Positions 32,735-35,579 of a stretch of 35,579 nucleotides of DNA are shown here, one piece after another (positions within the stretch are counted from its first letter, which is position 1; every line of letters begins with the position of its first letter). Position numbers and translations under genes: made by a program. Source of the stretch: Phycisphaeraceae bacterium. GTDB lineage: Bacteria > Planctomycetota > Phycisphaerae > Phycisphaerales > Phycisphaeraceae. The stretch lies in assembly GCA_002704825.1 (NCBI GenBank), contig PAIY01000111.1, forward strand, positions 1 through 35,579. Reading direction: 5' to 3'. The notes beneath the pieces were generated by a model. That model did not search any database and was not told the DNA's origin. It worked only from the letters and a program-made list of their open reading frames with translations.

Positions 32735-32774
32735 ATTCGAAGCTTTTTCTTTAACTTGCATCTTTGATACAACA

Positions 32775-32890
32775 GCGTTGTGTTACAACGCAGCGATTGC
32801 GATGCGATCGTTCATCTTGATTGTGTTCTGTATGAGTGAATAACAAACACGTTCACACAATAGCTGCGACACTTCCGGGGGGCGTGTCGC
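32775..32890. repeat. Two hairpins, the second with a G-rich insert in its loop
   Basis: GCGTTGT at 32775-32781 pairs with ACAACGC at 32785-32791 (loop GTT). GCGACAC at 32866-32872 pairs with GTGTCGC at 32884-32890; its loop is TTCCGGGGGGC, whereas the other two copies (12286-12288 and 35477-35479) have a 3-nt loop. Confidence 0.8.
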
Positions 32891-32972
32891 TGAAATAGCA
32901 AAGCTGTTTATATCTCGCGAGATTGATTCGTTTGATACATGTCATCACATGACGATGACGCATCAAATCCGC

Positions 32973-32978
32973 TACAAT
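32973..32978 (+). promoter_or_regulatory. TACAAT -10 box eight nt before an ATG (leaderless type)
   Basis: TACAAT at 32973-32978 precedes the ATG at 32987 by eight nt. A weak -35 (ATGACG, 32949-32954) lies 18 nt upstream. Confidence 0.5.
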
Positions 32979-32986
32979 CGCGGGCT

Positions 32987-33793
32987 ATGGTTGAATTGAC
33001 CCGCTGTGTTCGCTTCTGCTTAAATCGCATCCCGGCCCCGGAGTCGGGCAAGTTCAACACGTTCAGTGCCTGGCCTGCCATGAGCGGTTTGGGGCGGTAC
33101 TACGAATTGCTGGTGACCTGTCGCGGGGAGCCGGATCCACAGACGGGTTACTTCCTGAACATCAAAGCCATCGACACCGCGGTACGCCAGCACGTGCTTC
33201 CCTATCTGCAAACCATCGTTGCCCCCGGCGAAGACCCGTCGCAGGTTCCGATGGGTAAACTCATGCAACGAATCATCACCCTGTTGCAGCAGCCACTCAA
33301 TGCGTCGGTGATTCGTGTACGCTTGGCGTTGACCCCGTTTTACCAGTTACAGATCAGGAGTTGCGACATGGACCACGTGATTTTAAGACAGCAATACGAG
33401 TTTGCCGCCGCCCATCGCCTGCATGTGCCTGAACTCTCCGATGAGGAAAATCGCAAGATCTTTGGCAAGTGCAACAACCCCTCCGGGCATGGTCACAACT
33501 ATCAGGTCGAAGTTGCTGTCAAATGTCCCATCGACAACAACGGCCATATTGCCACCGTCAACAAGATCGACCAACTCGTCGACAACGAGATCATGGAACG
33601 TCTGGACCACAAGCATCTCAACGAAGACGTCGACGCCTTTGCCAACCTCAACCCGTCGGTCGAGAACATTGCCAAGGTGATTTACGATTGGCTGGTTGTT
33701 GCCATGGACAAAGAGAATCTCAAACTCGAAGTTGTCAGCGTCTGGGAGACCGGCAAAACCCGCTGCACCTATCCCGCAGGCGTGTTGTCGTAA
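32987..33793 (+). CDS. Tandem-domain 6-pyruvoyl-tetrahydropterin synthase/QueD-family protein
   Basis: The family removes triphosphate from dihydroneopterin triphosphate, leading to biopterin, or to 6-carboxytetrahydropterin for queuosine. The 268-residue product carries two copies of the T-fold domain. Residues about 3-122 are a degenerate copy: the GRYYELLVTCRGEPDPQTGY segment aligns with family sequence but has no zinc histidines. Residues about 129-268 are a full copy, with zinc ligands H143, H168 and H170, the catalytic-type C162 in KCNNPSGHGHNYQVEV, and LDHKHLN and NPSVENIAKVIYDWL. A single chain could thus mimic the usual homo-oligomer. Start: the ATG at 32987; the frame is open to 32939, but the -10 box lies in that part. 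The next gene starts 239 nt later. Confidence 0.87.
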   Translation: MVELTRCVRFCLNRIPAPESGKFNTFSAWPAMSGLGRYYELLVTCRGEPDPQTGYFLNIKAIDTAVRQHVLPYLQTIVAPGEDPSQVPMGKLMQRIITLLQQPLNASVIRVRLALTPFYQLQIRSCDMDHVILRQQYEFAAAHRLHVPELSDEENRKIFGKCNNPSGHGHNYQVEVAVKCPIDNNGHIATVNKIDQLVDNEIMERLDHKHLNEDVDAFANLNPSVENIAKVIYDWLVVAMDKENLKLEVVSVWETGKTRCTYPAGVLS

Positions 33794-33830
33794 AACGAGA
33801 ATACTGGTGTTCGTGTTTGATCATTTAGCA

Positions 33831-33897
33831 GCATCACTTGCGATGCGTTTTTCCCCAACCATTACGCAACCACCTCCGAGTGCATCACAAGTGATGC
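33831..33897. repeat. Two GCATCAC-type palindromes
   Basis: GCATCACTTGCGATGC at 33831-33846 and GCATCACAAGTGATGC at 33882-33897 flank a 35-nt stretch beginning with a T run. A third copy is at 29561-29576. Confidence 0.6.
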
Positions 33898-34032
33898 GGC
33901 GAAATAAACGCTTTGATGCGTTCTCATTTGAAATGAAAAAAATATCTAGCATTTTCGCCATTGATTTGCTGTGTGCGACTGTTTACTTTCAAATGGTTCC
34001 AGCAACTTTCCCATGCACACTCGAGATCAATC

Positions 34033-35430
34033 ATGACCCAACCCAACATCCTTTTCATCTTCCCCGATCAATGGCGTAGTGACGCGATGGGCTGTGCAGG
34101 CCATCCCGTGGTGCAAACGCCTTACATCGACTTCATGGCATCCAAGGGCATTCGTTACACCAATGCCTACTCGCCGGTGCCTTCCTGCATTGCCACCCGC
34201 GCTTCATTGGCAACGGGCATGAACCAGAACAAACACGGGCGCCTGGGCTATCGTGATGGCGTGGACTGGATCTACGAACACACCATGATGCGACACCTGC
34301 GCGATGGCGGTTACCAAACCATGCTCACCGGCAAGACCCATTACCACCCGCAGCGAACCATGTGCGGCTTTGAAAAGATGGCTTTGTATTCCAGTCTCAC
34401 CGAACCCGGTTTTGAAAGTGATTATCACCGGTGGTTACGCGAAAAGTCCGACGGACTGGTCAAGGATACCTCGCTTGAAATGAGTTCCAACAGTTGGCTC
34501 ACCCGTCCTTGGACAGCAGATGAATCACTACATCCCAACGCGTGGACGACGGATACCGCGATCGACATGATCAAGGATCGTGACCCGCTGCGCCCGTTCT
34601 TTTTGCAGGTTGGTTATCACCGCCCGCACCCGCCGTTGGATCCACCGATTGCCTGGTACAACAAGCTGAAGGATGTCGATTTGCCTGAAGTTGCCATTGG
34701 TGATTGGGCAGCGGCGTATGCTAACGAAGTGACCGATCCGTTTATTTATGAGTTTGGTCAGTTGCCTGCCGATGTGCTTGATGATGCGCGTCGTGCGTAC
34801 TTTGCGCAGATCATGCATCTGGATGATCAGATCGGTCGGCTTCTGAATCACATGCGACGCAATGGTCTGATGCAGAACACGTGGGTCGTCTTCATGTCCG
34901 ACCACGGTGAATTGCTCGGTGATCATCATGGTTGGCGTAAGCAAATGCCCTTTGAGAGTAGTGCCGGGGTGCCGCTGGTGGTGATGCCGCCGATGAATGG
35001 TGATTATCATGACGTGTGTAACACGATTGATGAGCGACCGCTGACTCATGCCGACATCATGCCCACGTTCCTGGAGATTGCAGGGCTCAAGATTCCTGAG
35101 TGTGTCGATGGGAAGGACATTCTGGGCGATGAATCACACGAATTCATTCACGGCGAACACGCGCCTTGCTGGCAGTTTGTCACCGACGGTAAAGAGAAAT
35201 TCGCATGGCAGTCCACCACCGGTAAACGCTGGTTCTTCGACCTGCAAAACGATCCGACGGAGTTAAAGAATCTTGTGAATGATCCGTCGTTTGCGCAGCG
35301 CGTGAAACTCTGGGAAGACCGACTGATTGCAATCCTGCAAACGCGTCCTGAAGACGGACAGGTCAAAGACGGCAAACTCGTTGACGGGACAAGCACACCG
35401 CCAGTACGTGATTTTCTACTGAAAAAATAG
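34033..35430 (+). CDS. Sulfatase (arylsulfatase family, formylglycine type)
   Basis: Sulfatases release sulfate from sulfated sugars or lipids; planctomycetes encode many of them. The 465-residue product begins directly with the catalytic domain (NILFIFPDQWRSDAMGC, metal ligand D12). The modification site is PSCIATRASLATG, a C-x-A-x-R form in which C52 would become formylglycine. Further motifs are LTGKTHYHP, the metal-binding SDHGELLGDHHGW, and ENP-type C-terminal text such as WFFDLQNDPTELKNLV. There is no signal peptide, so it appears cytoplasmic unless the start is further upstream (the frame is open to 33961). The only SUMF1-domain protein in the window lacks the maturase cysteines. Confidence 0.93.
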   Translation: MTQPNILFIFPDQWRSDAMGCAGHPVVQTPYIDFMASKGIRYTNAYSPVPSCIATRASLATGMNQNKHGRLGYRDGVDWIYEHTMMRHLRDGGYQTMLTGKTHYHPQRTMCGFEKMALYSSLTEPGFESDYHRWLREKSDGLVKDTSLEMSSNSWLTRPWTADESLHPNAWTTDTAIDMIKDRDPLRPFFLQVGYHRPHPPLDPPIAWYNKLKDVDLPEVAIGDWAAAYANEVTDPFIYEFGQLPADVLDDARRAYFAQIMHLDDQIGRLLNHMRRNGLMQNTWVVFMSDHGELLGDHHGWRKQMPFESSAGVPLVVMPPMNGDYHDVCNTIDERPLTHADIMPTFLEIAGLKIPECVDGKDILGDESHEFIHGEHAPCWQFVTDGKEKFAWQSTTGKRWFFDLQNDPTELKNLVNDPSFAQRVKLWEDRLIAILQTRPEDGQVKDGKLVDGTSTPPVRDFLLKK

Positions 35431-35466
35431 GGTGTTTTACGCTGTTCGCGTGTTTGTTACAAGACA

Positions 35467-35492
35467 TCAGCGACACGCAGTGTCGCAGCTAT
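35467..35492 (-). repeat. GCGACAC hairpin repeat, inverse copy
   Basis: GCGACAC at 35470-35476 pairs with GTGTCGC at 35480-35486 (loop GCA). The 26-nt unit is the exact inverse of 12274-12299. Confidence 0.8.
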
Positions 35493-35530
35493 AGCAGTTC
35501 AAATAATTAAACTCCATGCCATCGTATTTT

Positions 35531-35564
35531 CGTCATTCCCGCGCAGGCGGGAATCCAGTGGCAT
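35531..35564 (+). repeat. GGGAATCCAGTGGCAT-family repeat
   Basis: CGTCATTCCCGCGCAGGCGG and the following GAATCCAGTGGCAT form a unit that recurs inverted at 29891-29924 with one mismatch. Confidence 0.8.
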
Positions 35565-35579
35565 GCAGTAGAAAATTGC

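Noticed and set aside
1..35579. CRISPR array
   Set aside because: Repeats are dispersed or inverted pairs; none form regularly spaced direct repeats with unique spacers, and there are no cas genes.

Overview
The window looks like a chromosomal segment of a Planctomycetota bacterium, most likely of the Phycisphaerae type. This is inferred from gene content rather than from a marker gene: a eukaryote-like GT3 glycogen synthase, very long PstC and PstA with large extracytoplasmic insertions, zinc-ribbon membrane proteins, a sulfatase and a SUMF1-domain protein, a tandem-domain PTPS protein, and many short intergenic palindromes. There is no rRNA, tRNA, prophage or CRISPR array in it.

Layout. 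1-2.7 kb: agmatine deiminase (+) and ParB (-), with two parS sites just upstream of parB but no parA. 3.4-7.1 kb: signalling and motility pieces, namely a sensorless histidine kinase, a CheX phosphatase preceded by a candidate structured RNA, a small metal-site lipoprotein and the anti-sigma factor FlgM. 7.1-7.8 kb: nested inverted-repeat elements. 7.9-14.4 kb: mostly single genes, namely a DUF3634-like protein, a SUMF1-fold membrane protein, a VOC-GyrI fusion, a WaaP-like kinase, NrdR, a fatty-acid desaturase, a thiamine-binding-type protein and a tiny lipoprotein. 14.6-18.3 kb: a peptidoglycan-recognition amidase with a damaged zinc site, a RAYT (REP-associated) transposase framed by its own palindromic repeats, and two related membrane proteins built from zinc-ribbon modules. 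18.5-27.0 kb: the phosphate cluster pstS-pstC-pstA-pstB, a lipoprotein made of four exact-length 53-residue repeats, then phoU. 27.2-35.4 kb: a MATE exporter, a PD-(D/E)XK-like protein, a TauE/SafE permease, GT3 glycogen synthase, a tandem PTPS protein and a sulfatase.

How the genes work together. The only clear multi-gene system is the phosphate one: PstS captures phosphate, PstC and PstA form the channel, PstB powers it and PhoU signals its state. The repeat lipoprotein sits between pstB and phoU, bounded by an 18-bp inverted repeat and a 12-bp terminator-like stem, so it is a candidate accessory part. CheX, FlgM and the kinase suggest a motile cell whose main flagellar and chemotaxis genes are elsewhere.

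The most unusual aspect is the non-coding DNA. At least six families of short palindromes or inverted-repeat elements occupy the spaces between genes. One G-rich micro-element (core TTCCGGGGG) appears to have been inserted into members of two other families, since filled and empty versions are both present here. Several genes have a TACAAT or TATAAT box 6-8 nt before the ATG, which suggests leaderless transcripts.
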